Origin: an uncultured Acetatifactor sp.
GTDB lineage: Bacteria > Bacillota > Clostridia > Lachnospirales > Lachnospiraceae
DNA length: 64,000 nt
NCBI GenBank assembly: GCA_944384205.1
Contig: CALWSL010000004.1
Coordinates: 1-64,000 of the forward strand
Direction: 5' to 3'
This document shows, one piece after another, positions 15,930 through 25,157 of the stretch; position 1 is the stretch's first letter; the number at the start of each line of letters is the position of its first letter. The notes under the pieces are model-generated. The model was not told the origin of the DNA and did not search any database. It saw only the letters and a list, made by a program, of their open reading frames with translations. The position numbers and the translations under genes are program-made.

Positions 15930-17927
15930 ATGAGGAGAGAATCTACGTTAAAAAAGGTTTTGCTCGCTTCTGCAGGAACGGCAGCGGCATGTGTAATGCT
16001 GTGGGGTGCACCGGCGCTTTCGGCAAATGCGGAAACTCCGCTGAATGGCTGGTATGAGGAAAACGGCTGTAAATACTGGTATGAAAACGGAGTGCGTCAG
16101 GGAACGGAAGGAAGAGGAAAAGAGATTTATGACCCCGGTTCCGACGGCTGGTACTGGCTTGATGCGGTAGACGGCGGCAAGATGGCTGTCGGCAAGGATG
16201 TTTATCAGGAGTCCGACGGCGGCAAGTGGGTGCGCTATGATGAAAACGGTAAAATGGTTAAAGGCTGGGACACCAATGAAAACGGTACTTATTATTTTGA
16301 TTTGACTACCGGCGCCATGTTAAAAGGTGAAGTAGTAATTGACGGCGTACATTGTGTTTTTGATGTAAATACAGGTGTCGGTCTTAACTGCCAGTGGTAC
16401 GAGGTAAACGGCGTAAAATACTGGTATGAGAACGGTGCCCGTCAGGGATTGGAAGGAAGAGGAAAAGAAATCTATGATCCGGCTTCCGATGCGTGGTACT
16501 GGCTTGATGCGGTAGACGGCGGGAAAATGGCTGTCAGCAAGGACGTTTATCAGGAATCTGACGGCGGCAAGTGGGTGCGCTATGACGAGAACGGTCACAT
16601 GGTTAAGGGTGAGAATCAGAAGGATGGCGCATGGTACCGTTTTGATGAGATTACCGGAGCCATGATAAAGGGATGGTACTCCGTATTTGATGCAAAAGGT
16701 GTGGAAAGCATTTATTATTATGATGAAACCACCGGTAAAAAGGTATACGGAAATGTTGTGATTGACGGGCGGGAATGCGCATTTGACACAGCAACCGGCA
16801 AAGCACTGGATTGTCAATGGTGTACCATTAACGGTGGCAAATACTGGTATGAAAGAGGCATTCGTCAGGGTACGGAAGGCAGAGGTAAGGAAATTTATGA
16901 CCCTGCTACAAAGGCATGGTACTGGCTGGATGCGGTAGATAAAGGGAAAATGGCTGTCAGCAAGGATGTTTATCAGGAATCTGACGGCGGCAAATGGGTA
17001 CGTTATGATGCAAACGGGCGCATGGTGAAAGGTTGGAACACAAGCGGCGGAAATCGATATTATTTCGATTTGACCACCGGAGCGATGGCAAAGGGGATTG
17101 TCAGAATTGAAGGAACCGATTATTACTTTGATGAGAGCACGGGCGTATATCAGGGTATGTATGAGGGCGGAGAAGTCAGCTACAGTTGGGTGAATACCAA
17201 GGCAACCCGTTATGACGCGGAGGGCAGCATGACAGGATATACCGTATATGAATATACGGACAATGGTTCAATAGAAAGAGAACGCACCTACAATGGCGAT
17301 AAGAGAGTGATGACGGAGCAGAGGTACACCTACGACGACAGCGGACGTCTGGTAACTTATTCTTTCCGCAATTATACCAACAGCAGTGCAAATTACACCA
17401 TAACCACTACCTACAGTAATAATCTGAAGATACAGGAAGTAAAGAAGAATAATAACGGAACCACCACAGAGGTTAGAAAATACACTTATTCGGACGGTAA
17501 ACTGACCCGTATGAATGTATTTGACGCCAGTGAGAATTTACAGTATTACTACATTTATACGGTAGATGGAAAAGGAAATATTACAAAAGAACAGCGCTGC
17601 AGTCTTTCCGGACTGGTAACCCAGACCACCACCAATACCTATTATGAGTATGGCGGACAGAGCTTCCTTCGTCAGAGTCTGGTATATAATAGCGAAAATA
17701 AAATTCAAAGCGGTGTAAGCTATACCAGAAACGGTTATGAGCTGACGAAAGAGGTTCTTTACGGAACCAACCGTGATGTGACGGAATATACCGAGTATGA
17801 GGAAAGCCTGTTCCCGGATTTGGAAGAAGAAACCATATGGGAAAAGGAAAGCTATACTTATGATGCAAAGGATAATCTGAAATTTAAGACTGTTTATGAG
17901 TATGAGGTGATAGAAATCCGCCAGTAA
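15930..17927 (+). CDS. Secreted cell-wall-binding repeat protein with YD-like tail
   Basis: 665 residues. Signal peptide 1-34 (cleavage near SANAET). Three long repeats (roughly 39-150, 151-295, 296-405) each contain KYWYENGxRQGxEGRGKE, WYWLDAVDGGKMAVSKDVY and GGKWVRYDENGxMVKG, followed by FDLTTGAMxKG units. These are aromatic Gly-rich modules like choline/glucan-binding repeats, which bind cell-wall polymers. The last 240 residues are Tyr/Thr-rich repeats of the form RYTYDDSGRL or YTYDAKDNL, like YD/RHS repeats. The three repeats are also near-identical in DNA, so they may recombine. Function at the surface is inferred. Confidence 0.85.
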   Translation: MRRESTLKKVLLASAGTAAACVMLWGAPALSANAETPLNGWYEENGCKYWYENGVRQGTEGRGKEIYDPGSDGWYWLDAVDGGKMAVGKDVYQESDGGKWVRYDENGKMVKGWDTNENGTYYFDLTTGAMLKGEVVIDGVHCVFDVNTGVGLNCQWYEVNGVKYWYENGARQGLEGRGKEIYDPASDAWYWLDAVDGGKMAVSKDVYQESDGGKWVRYDENGHMVKGENQKDGAWYRFDEITGAMIKGWYSVFDAKGVESIYYYDETTGKKVYGNVVIDGRECAFDTATGKALDCQWCTINGGKYWYERGIRQGTEGRGKEIYDPATKAWYWLDAVDKGKMAVSKDVYQESDGGKWVRYDANGRMVKGWNTSGGNRYYFDLTTGAMAKGIVRIEGTDYYFDESTGVYQGMYEGGEVSYSWVNTKATRYDAEGSMTGYTVYEYTDNGSIERERTYNGDKRVMTEQRYTYDDSGRLVTYSFRNYTNSSANYTITTTYSNNLKIQEVKKNNNGTTTEVRKYTYSDGKLTRMNVFDASENLQYYYIYTVDGKGNITKEQRCSLSGLVTQTTTNTYYEYGGQSFLRQSLVYNSENKIQSGVSYTRNGYELTKEVLYGTNRDVTEYTEYEESLFPDLEEETIWEKESYTYDAKDNLKFKTVYEYEVIEIRQ

Positions 17928-18008
17928 GCGTCAAGGATAAATATCCGCACAAGAGAGTCTGACGGCAGTGTTATCCGTGGGAATAAACAATATGGATATG
18001 CAGATAAT

Positions 18009-18042
18009 AAGAAGGCATGGGAAATCCTGTGCCTTCTTTTTT
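18009..18042 (+). terminator. Terminator after surface protein gene
   Basis: AAGAAGGCA and TGCCTTCTT are exact arms around a 12-nt loop, followed by a T-run. Confidence 0.85.
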
Positions 18043-18045
18043 GCG

Positions 18046-18160
18046 CGATACGCCCGGAAAGTGGCTGCCGTGCTCGCACGAGCAGACATTTGACGGGCAA
18101 CGGACATCGAGCAGCTTCGCTGTGAGATGCCCGCATGATTGCAAATTCATACGTCATCCT
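18046..18160. repeat. GC-rich intergenic hairpin element
   Basis: Nested palindromes: TGCTCGCACGAGCA, and CGGGCA...TGCCCG enclosing GAGCAGCTTCGCTGTGAG. It is non-coding and resembles in style the element at 36.8 kb. With the terminator and the fru promoter it accounts for the 367-bp gap between the surface protein gene and fruR. Confidence 0.4.
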
Positions 18161-18190
18161 GCACAAAATGACCATTGAATCTTTGTGAAT

Positions 18191-18266
18191 GATTTTGACT
18201 GATTGTGATTGACTTTGACAAAAAGCATTCTTATAATAAAATTACAAAGATGAACGAATTTGACTG
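18191..18266 (+). promoter_or_regulatory. fru operon promoter and probable FruR repeats
   Basis: TTGACT (18209-18214), 17-bp spacer, TATAAT (18232-18237). The motif TTTGACTGA occurs at about 18194-18202 and again at about 18259-18267, with further TGATTG/TTTGAC copies between. Direct repeats of this kind flanking a promoter fit a DeoR-type FruR operator and autoregulation by fructose 1-phosphate. Confidence 0.7.
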
Positions 18267-18294
18267 AATATAAATGAAAATGGAGGAAAACGGG

Positions 18295-19038
18295 ATGCTG
18301 ACAGAGGAAAGATTTGCAAAAATTTTATCCATACTGGAGAGTATGGGAAGTGTGACCGTTCAGCAGTTGATGACGGAGCTTGGCGCTTCGGAATCTACAA
18401 TCAGAAGAGATTTAAATACGCTGGATGCGGAAGGGAAGCTTACAAAGGTACATGGAGGCGCAATCCTGAAACATAGTATGTACAGTACCAGAGATGACGA
18501 GGTGATAACCCGTAAGGAAAAGAATAAAGAGGCGAAAATAAAAATTGCGAGGTATGCCGCATCTTTAATCGAACAGGGTGATTTTGTATATCTGGATGCG
18601 GGAACGACTACAGAGCTGATGATAGATTATATGGAACATAAACAGATAACCTTTGTCACGAATGCCATTACGCATGCCAAGAAGCTGGCAGAAAGAGGCT
18701 TTACCGTATATCTGTTGGGAGGAGAGTTTAAGGCGGTTACGGAGGCCATCGTAGGAGAGGAAGCGGTGCTCACCCTTGAAAAATATAATTTTACGAAAGG
18801 CTTCTGGGGAACAAACGGCGTCAGCATTCAGAAGGGTTTTTCCACACCGGAGGTAAAAGAAGCCATGGTAAAAAGGAAAGCCATGGAATGCTGCAGGGAA
18901 TGCTATATTCTGGCAGACGAAAGCAAATTCAATCAGATTTCCAGTGTCACATTTGCAGGCTTTGAAGCGGCAACCGTACTTACCACCGGACTGGAGCAGC
19001 CGGCATTCAGGAATGAGGGAAACGTGATACAAATCTGA
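18295..19038 (+). CDS. fruR: DeoR-family regulator of fructose operon
   Basis: 247 residues from ATG 18295, chosen because TGGAGG lies 8 bp before it. N-terminal helix-turn-helix with SVTVQQLMTELGASESTIRR and the typical KVHGGAIL; C-terminal sugar-phosphate sensor domain of the DeoR type with DAGTTTELM and TNAITHAKKL. First gene of fruR-fruK-fruA. It probably represses the operon until fructose 1-phosphate appears. Confidence 0.92.
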   Translation: MLTEERFAKILSILESMGSVTVQQLMTELGASESTIRRDLNTLDAEGKLTKVHGGAILKHSMYSTRDDEVITRKEKNKEAKIKIARYAASLIEQGDFVYLDAGTTTELMIDYMEHKQITFVTNAITHAKKLAERGFTVYLLGGEFKAVTEAIVGEEAVLTLEKYNFTKGFWGTNGVSIQKGFSTPEVKEAMVKRKAMECCRECYILADESKFNQISSVTFAGFEAATVLTTGLEQPAFRNEGNVIQI

Positions 19039-19097
19039 AAGCAGCAATCGGAAGAAAAGGAAGAACCTGAAATGGGGTAAACAGGAAAGGAGCCAAA

Positions 19098-20012
19098 ATG
19101 ATATATACAGTAACTTTTAATCCATCGCTGGATTATATAGTGGCAGTGGATAATTTTACATGTGGCGTCGTGAACCGCACGAAGGAAGAAATGATTTTCC
19201 CTGGCGGAAAGGGAATTAATGTTTCCATGGTTTTGCAGAATCTGGGGCATAAAAATACGGCGTTGGGATTTCTTGCAGGCTTTACGGGCAGGGAGATACA
19301 AAGGCTTTTAGAGGAAAAGGGCATAGAGACGGATTTTATTACGGTGGATAAGGGCATATCCCGAATCAACGTGAAGCTTCGTTCCAATCAGGAAACGGAG
19401 ATTAATGGACAGGGACCGGCGATTTCCGAAGCGGATATCTCGAAGCTGTATGGGAAACTGGACGATTTGAAGGACGGCGATATTCTGGTCCTTGCCGGAA
19501 GCATACCGGATGTGATGCCGAATTCGATGTACATGGACATTATGAGATACTTACAGAACAAAAAACTTAAGATTGTGGTGGACGCTACAAAGGATTTGCT
19601 GGTGAATGTATTGCAGTATCATCCTTTTCTGATAAAACCCAACAATCACGAGCTGGGAGACATTTTCGGAGTAACGCTGGAGAGCAAGGAGGATGTTATC
19701 CGCTATGCCAGACAACTGCAGCAAAAAGGCGCCCGGAATGTACTTGTCTCCATGGCGGGCGCCGGCGCCGTTCTGGTGGCAGAGGACGGCAGTATTTTCA
19801 AAGCGGAAGCGCCGAAAGGAACGGTTGTGAATTCTGTTGGTGCAGGTGATTCCATGGTAGCGGGCTTTCTGGCAGGCTATCTGGAACATGGCAGCTATGC
19901 GGCGGCGTTTCGTATGGGTGTGTGTACGGGAAGCGCGTCCGCTTTTTCCAGGGAACTGGCAACAAAGGCGGAGGTAATTGCTTTGCTGGAAAAGAACCAA
20001 AAGCTTTTTTAA
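19098..20012 (+). CDS. fruK: 1-phosphofructokinase
   Basis: PfkB-family kinase converting fructose 1-phosphate to fructose 1,6-bisphosphate. NPSLDYIV at the N-terminus, GGKGINVS (residues about 36-43) and the C-terminal signature VNSVGAGDSMVAGF with catalytic Asp are present. Length 304 is normal. GGAAAGGAG precedes ATG 19098; the PTS gene starts 15 bp after its stop. Confidence 0.95.
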   Translation: MIYTVTFNPSLDYIVAVDNFTCGVVNRTKEEMIFPGGKGINVSMVLQNLGHKNTALGFLAGFTGREIQRLLEEKGIETDFITVDKGISRINVKLRSNQETEINGQGPAISEADISKLYGKLDDLKDGDILVLAGSIPDVMPNSMYMDIMRYLQNKKLKIVVDATKDLLVNVLQYHPFLIKPNNHELGDIFGVTLESKEDVIRYARQLQQKGARNVLVSMAGAGAVLVAEDGSIFKAEAPKGTVVNSVGAGDSMVAGFLAGYLEHGSYAAAFRMGVCTGSASAFSRELATKAEVIALLEKNQKLF

Positions 20013-20027
20013 CTATGGAGGTGGAAT

Positions 20028-21935
20028 ATGAAAATCAGGGATTTATTGGCGGCGGAAAGTATTGAACTGAACGGTGCGGCTTCCAATAAGCAGGAGGCTC
20101 TGGACAAAATGGTTGAATTGATGGGGAAGAGCGGCAAAATAAGCGATTTGGAAACGTACCGTAAGGGAGTATATGCCAGAGAAGAGGAAAGCACCACGGG
20201 AATCGGAGAGGGAATTGCCATTCCCCATTGCAAGTCAAGCGCTGTGAGCCGTCCCGGTCTGGCAGCCATGGTAGTAAAAAATGGTGTGGACTTTGACGCA
20301 TTGGACGGTGAAAAGGTAAATTTAATTTTTTTGATTGCAGCCCCCAATACGGAGGATAATGTGCATCTGGATGTACTCAGCAAATTATCGGTTCTGTTGA
20401 TGGATGAGCAATTTACCAAAGAGCTTAAGGATGCGAAGAGCGTTGAGGAATTTCTTTCCGTAATTGACAGTGCGGAAGCGGAAAGAGACCGGGAGGAACA
20501 GAAAAAGTCTGCTAAATCAGCAGATACGCCTGCAAAATTGATTCTGGCGGTAACAGGATGCCCTACAGGAATTGCCCACACCTATATGGCAGCTGAGGCT
20601 TTGGAGAAGAAAGCAAAAGAAATGGGGTACCGCATCAAGGTTGAGACACGAGGCTCCGGCGGGGCGAAAAATGTACTTACCAGAGCGGAAATCGCAGAGG
20701 CGGAGTGTATTATTGTGGCAGCGGATACCCAGGTTCCCATGGAACGCTTTGCAGGTAAGCCGGTGATTCAGTGCAAGGTGGCGGACGGTATCGGAAAGGC
20801 GGAGGAGCTGATAAGCAGAGCGGTTTCCGGCAGAGCCGCCGTTTACCACGCAGGCAGCGCAGTGCAGGATACGGAGGAAGAGGGAAAAGACAGTATTGGT
20901 CATCAGATTTATAAGCATCTTATGAACGGCGTTTCCCATATGCTTCCCTTTGTAGTGGGCGGCGGTATTCTGATTGCCATTGCCTTTCTGATAGACGGTT
21001 TTGCGGTGGATTTGAATGCCCTGCCTGTGGGGGAAAGAGCAAATTTCGGTACGATTACCGGGGCGGCAGCTATGTTTAAAAATATCGGAGACATAGCGTT
21101 TGGCTTTATGCTGCCGATTCTGGCAGGCTTTATCGCTATGAGTATCGCAGACCGTCCCGGTCTGGCGGTGGGATTTGTCGGCGGTGCCATTGCGGCAAAC
21201 GGCACATCGGGATTTCTTGGTGCGCTGGTAGCGGGCTTTCTTGCCGGATATCTGGTACTTTTATTGAGAAAGTTATTTGAGAAGCTTCCGAAAAGCCTGG
21301 ATGGTCTGAAGCCTGTTCTGCTTTATCCGCTGATTGGTATTTTCCTGACAGGTGTGATTATGACTTATCTGATAGAGCCGCCCATCGGTGCGTTGAATAT
21401 CATGATTAATAATGGTCTGAACCACTTAAACGGCGCAAGCGCTGTCTTGCTTGGAGCGCTGCTTGCAGGCATGATGGCTGTGGATATGGGTGGACCTGTG
21501 AACAAGGCGGCTTATGTATTTGGTACGGCTTCCATCGCTGCAGCGAACTATAATATTATGGCGGCAGTGATGATAGGCGGCATGGTTCCCCCGATTGCCA
21601 TTGCACTGGCAACATTGTTTTTCAAAAATAAGTTTACCGGAGAGGAAAGAAAAGCCGGTCCCACCAACTTCATTATGGGATTATCATTTATCACAGAGGG
21701 CGCGATTCCATTTGCGGCTTCAGACCCGCTGCGCGTAATTCCTGCCTGTGTGGTTGGCTCTGCGGTGGCAGGTGCATTGTCAATGTTTTTTGGATGCACG
21801 CTGATGGCGCCTCACGGCGGAATTTTTGTATTCCCTACAGTAGCCCATCCTCTGCTTTATCTGGTGGCTTTGGCAGTCGGTTCTGTAATCAGTTGTGTAC
21901 TGCTGGGTATACTAAAGAAGGATGTGAATAAATAA
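20028..21935 (+). CDS. fruA: Fructose PTS transporter EIIABC
   Basis: 635 residues. EIIA (about 1-150) with active His in GIAIPHCKS; EIIB (about 165-265) with phospho-Cys in AVTGCPTGIAHTYMA; membrane EIIC (about 295-632) with eight or more helices and GGPVNKAAYVFG. It imports fructose while phosphorylating it at carbon 1. AGGTGG ribosome binding site. It depends on HPr and enzyme I encoded directly downstream. Confidence 0.96.
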   Translation: MKIRDLLAAESIELNGAASNKQEALDKMVELMGKSGKISDLETYRKGVYAREEESTTGIGEGIAIPHCKSSAVSRPGLAAMVVKNGVDFDALDGEKVNLIFLIAAPNTEDNVHLDVLSKLSVLLMDEQFTKELKDAKSVEEFLSVIDSAEAERDREEQKKSAKSADTPAKLILAVTGCPTGIAHTYMAAEALEKKAKEMGYRIKVETRGSGGAKNVLTRAEIAEAECIIVAADTQVPMERFAGKPVIQCKVADGIGKAEELISRAVSGRAAVYHAGSAVQDTEEEGKDSIGHQIYKHLMNGVSHMLPFVVGGGILIAIAFLIDGFAVDLNALPVGERANFGTITGAAAMFKNIGDIAFGFMLPILAGFIAMSIADRPGLAVGFVGGAIAANGTSGFLGALVAGFLAGYLVLLLRKLFEKLPKSLDGLKPVLLYPLIGIFLTGVIMTYLIEPPIGALNIMINNGLNHLNGASAVLLGALLAGMMAVDMGGPVNKAAYVFGTASIAAANYNIMAAVMIGGMVPPIAIALATLFFKNKFTGEERKAGPTNFIMGLSFITEGAIPFAASDPLRVIPACVVGSAVAGALSMFFGCTLMAPHGGIFVFPTVAHPLLYLVALAVGSVISCVLLGILKKDVNK

Positions 21936-21966
21936 AAAACAGAAAACAAGATAGGAGAATCAGAAT

Positions 21967-22224
21967 ATGAAAACATTTCAGTATACGATTAAGGACGAAT
22001 TAGGAATTCATGCAAGACCCGCAGGACTGTTTATCAAGGAGGCTTCCGCTTTCCCCTGCAAAATTACCATTGCAAAAGACGGTAAAGAAGTGGATGCAAA
22101 AAGAATTCTTGGGGTAATGAGCCTTGGTGTAAAATGTGGTCAGGAGATTACCCTGACAGCAGACGGAGAGCAGGAGGAAGAAGCAATCGCAAAGCTGAGT
22201 GCTTTCCTGCAGGAAAATTTGTAA
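21967..22224 (+). CDS. ptsH: Phosphocarrier protein HPr
   Basis: 85 residues. Active His in LGIHARPAGLF (His15) and the regulatory Ser46 region in RILGVMSLGVKCG are both present, so it can serve in transport and as the target of HprK encoded at 59.9 kb. ATAGGAGA lies before ATG 21967. Confidence 0.95.
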   Translation: MKTFQYTIKDELGIHARPAGLFIKEASAFPCKITIAKDGKEVDAKRILGVMSLGVKCGQEITLTADGEQEEEAIAKLSAFLQENL

Positions 22225-22253
22225 AACAGGCGGAGAGAAAGAAGGGGTATATC

Positions 22254-23867
22254 ATGATACTGGAAGGAAAAAGTGTTTTTGGCGGAATTGCAATTGGCAG
22301 ATTGTCTGTTTATCAGAAGAAGGATAAGCAGGTGAAGAGGCATAAGGTAGAGGATACCGCAGCCGAGGTTGCACGCTTTACCGAGGCAAAGGAAAAGGCA
22401 AAGAAACAACTGGCACAGTTTTATGAAAAAGCATTGAAAGAAGTTGGCGAGGTTAACGCCATGATTTTTGAGGTGCATCAGATGATGTTGGATGATTTGG
22501 ATTACATTGAGTCCGTTGTCAACATGATTGAGACCCAGAATATTAACGCAGAGTTTGCGGTTGCCACGACAGGAGACAATTTCTCCAAAATGTTTGCAGC
22601 GATGGATGATGAATATATGAGAGAACGTGCGGCTGACGTGAAGGATATCAGCAATCGTGTGATTTCCATACTTCACGGTGCGGACAATGGCGGCATGACC
22701 GGGGATGAGCCGGTTATTCTGCTGGCGGAGGATTTGGCGCCAAGCGAGACGGTACAGTTGGACAAAACCAAGGTGCTTGCCTTTGTCACCAGATACGGAT
22801 CTACCAACTCTCATACGGCGATTCTTGCCCGTACCATGAATATTCCTGCCTTGATAGGCGTGGAGTTTCTAAAAGATGTGGATGGAAAATACGGTATTGT
22901 GGACGGCTATACCGGAAAGTTCATTATCGATCCGGAGGAAGCCGTACTTTCAGAGTACCGTGTCAAAAAGGAAGAGGACGAAAATAAAAAGCGGTTGCTG
23001 CAGGAGTTAAAGGGCAAGGAGAATGTGACTTTAGACGGTACAAAAATCAATCTTTATGCCAATATCGGAAGCGTGGCGGATGTGGCAAGCGCCCTTTCCA
23101 ATGACGCGGGAGGAATCGGTTTGTTCCGCAGTGAGTTTTTGTATCTGGAGTCCGGGGATTATCCTACCGAGGAGGCGCAGTTTGCAGCATACAAGGCGGT
23201 TGCGGAAAATATGGCGGGCAGAAAAGTAATTATCCGTACGCTGGATATCGGCGCCGATAAACAGGTGGATTACTTTAATATGGAAAAAGAAGAAAACCCC
23301 GCCATGGGATATCGCGCTATCCGTATCTGTCTGGACAGACCGGAAATTTTCAAGACACAGCTTCGCGCCATTTACCGCGCCAGCTATTACGGAACCATTT
23401 CCATTATGTTTCCCATGATTATTTCCGTAAAAGAGGTGCGCCGTATTAAGGAAATCATTGCCGAAGTGAAGCAGGAGCTTTCCGCAAAGAAAATCCCATA
23501 TAAGGACTGTGAAATCGGCATTATGATAGAGACGCCGGCTGCGGCGATGATTTCCGATTTGCTGGCGGAGGAGGTGGATTTTTTCTCCGTGGGAACGAAT
23601 GATTTGACTCAGTATACGCTGGCGATTGACCGTCAGAATCCTAAGCTGGATGATTTCTATGACGCCCATCATGAAGCGGTGCTTCGGATGCTCAAGATGG
23701 TGGTAGAGAACGGACATAAGGGTGGCTGTTGGGTCGGTATCTGCGGCGAGCTGGGTGCGGATACTTCTTTGACGGAGACTTTCCTTAAGATGGGTTTTGA
23801 TGAGTTGTCCGTGTCCCCCTCCATGATTTTAAAGGTCAGGGAAGCGATTCGGAATACAAGACTATAG
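22254..23867 (+). CDS. ptsI: PTS enzyme I (PEP-protein phosphotransferase)
   Basis: 538 residues. It autophosphorylates from PEP and passes phosphate to HPr. Active His in GSTNSHTAILARTMNIPAL, PEP-binding GGIGLFRSEFLYL, and the C-terminal barrel with FFSVGTNDLTQYTLAIDR and catalytic Cys in VGICGELGAD. ATG 22254 follows GAAGGGG; a longer frame from 22134 overlaps ptsH and has no ribosome binding site. Last gene of the fru/pts cluster. Confidence 0.96.
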   Translation: MILEGKSVFGGIAIGRLSVYQKKDKQVKRHKVEDTAAEVARFTEAKEKAKKQLAQFYEKALKEVGEVNAMIFEVHQMMLDDLDYIESVVNMIETQNINAEFAVATTGDNFSKMFAAMDDEYMRERAADVKDISNRVISILHGADNGGMTGDEPVILLAEDLAPSETVQLDKTKVLAFVTRYGSTNSHTAILARTMNIPALIGVEFLKDVDGKYGIVDGYTGKFIIDPEEAVLSEYRVKKEEDENKKRLLQELKGKENVTLDGTKINLYANIGSVADVASALSNDAGGIGLFRSEFLYLESGDYPTEEAQFAAYKAVAENMAGRKVIIRTLDIGADKQVDYFNMEKEENPAMGYRAIRICLDRPEIFKTQLRAIYRASYYGTISIMFPMIISVKEVRRIKEIIAEVKQELSAKKIPYKDCEIGIMIETPAAAMISDLLAEEVDFFSVGTNDLTQYTLAIDRQNPKLDDFYDAHHEAVLRMLKMVVENGHKGGCWVGICGELGADTSLTETFLKMGFDELSVSPSMILKVREAIRNTRL

Positions 23868-23880
23868 AAGGTAAAAGAAG

Positions 23881-23917
23881 GTAAGAGGGAAAATTGCGGT
23901 TTTCTCTCTTATTTTTA
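23881..23917 (+). terminator. Terminator of fru/pts cluster
   Basis: GTAAGAGGGAAAA and TTTTCTCTCTTAT pair with one mismatch and a 6-nt loop, followed by TTTTT. The following 250 bp up to the Rpn-like gene show no other feature I can name. Confidence 0.8.
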
Positions 23918-24164
23918 TGGTATTTGCGGCGAAGGGAAATGAGGAGTTAAAATATTCGATTTGATATATTGCAATAAATGTTTTATTGTGATATGGTAAA
24001 TAAAAGCATATTTTCTTGAACATATCCGGTACAGCTTTTGTACTCTGAAAACATTTCACATGGCAGAAAATTCTGCAATCTTCGGAAAATTCATGCTTTA
24101 TATCACATTTTACGGCAGGAGTTTTTGGAAGAGGTGAGCTCCTGACAACAGAACAGGAGGTTAT

Positions 24165-25136
24165 ATGGAAGTACAAAAGACAGAGAAACAGGTGTTGCAA
24201 TGGCACCCTGCTTTTTATGCCGGCATCCAGATTGAATTGGAGAGAGAAGCCGGAAATCTGATATTTGAAAATGAACATCAGCTTGGCACAAAACCCAAGG
24301 AAATAGATGTTCTGGTAATCAAAAAAGAGACGGGGATTGCGATACATACCAATATCGGGAAGCTGTTTAGAAAATATAATATTGTGGAATACAAAAGTCC
24401 TACAGATTATTTGAGTGTGGATGATTTTTACAGAGTCTATGGTTATGCCTGTTTTTATAAAGCGGATACAAAAAAGGCGGACAGCATAAGGATAGCAGAT
24501 GTTACAATTACTTTTGTATGCCATAACTACCCAAAGAAATTAATCCGCCACTGGGAGAAGGAAAGACATTATACGTTAAAAAAATAGGACGAAGGAATTT
24601 ATTATGTTTTAGGAGATAAGCTTCCCATACAGTTGATTCTGACTTCCCGGTTATCGGAGGAACGAAATTTTTGGCTGAAAAATCTGACAAATCATATCAA
24701 AGAGCCGGAAAAGGCACAAAGGATTATTGTACAATATGAGCAGCATAAGAATAGCGGGCTTTATCAATCGGTAATGGATATGATAGTTCGTGCGAACAGA
24801 AAGACGTTTGAAGAGGTGAAAAGTATGTGCAAAGCATTGGAAGAACTGATGAAGGATGAATTGGATGCCTGCAGAAACTTTGGTTTTGAACAGGGAAGGC
24901 AGCAGGGAATCGAGCGAGGACTGGCAGAGGGAATGGCACAGGGAATCGAGCAGGGAATGGCACAGGGAATCGAGCAGGGTATTGAGCAGGGAATCAAGTC
25001 GTTAATTGAAACCTGTCAGGAATTAGGACTTTCCAAAGAAGAAACACAGATCAGAATAAAAAACAAGTTTTCTTTAGAGGAAGAAAATGCAGTGAAGTCT
25101 TTAGAAAAATATTGGAGAACAGAAGTGACTGTGTAG
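24165..25136 (+). pseudogene. Rpn/PD-(D/E)XK nuclease-like protein with in-frame stop
   Basis: One frame runs from ATG 24165 (GGAGG upstream) to TAG 25136 and is broken only by TAG at 24585-24587. Before it, GTKPKEIDVLVIKK and NIVEYKSPTDYLSVDDFYRVYGYA match the PD-(D/E)XK core (D..ExK) of Rpn-type proteins found widely in Lachnospiraceae. After it, YYVLGDKLPIQLILTSRLS continues the same fold, and the C-terminus carries repeated Gln-Gly pentads (GIEQGMAQGIEQG) as usual for the family. A single nonsense change is likely; full length would be 323 residues. Confidence 0.7.
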
Positions 25137-25157
25137 TGGTATTTGTAGGAGGAAGTT

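Noticed and set aside
24900-25000. Short direct repeats resembling a CRISPR or satellite array
   Set aside because: They encode the repeated Gln-Gly pentads of an Rpn-like protein in frame; there are no spacers.
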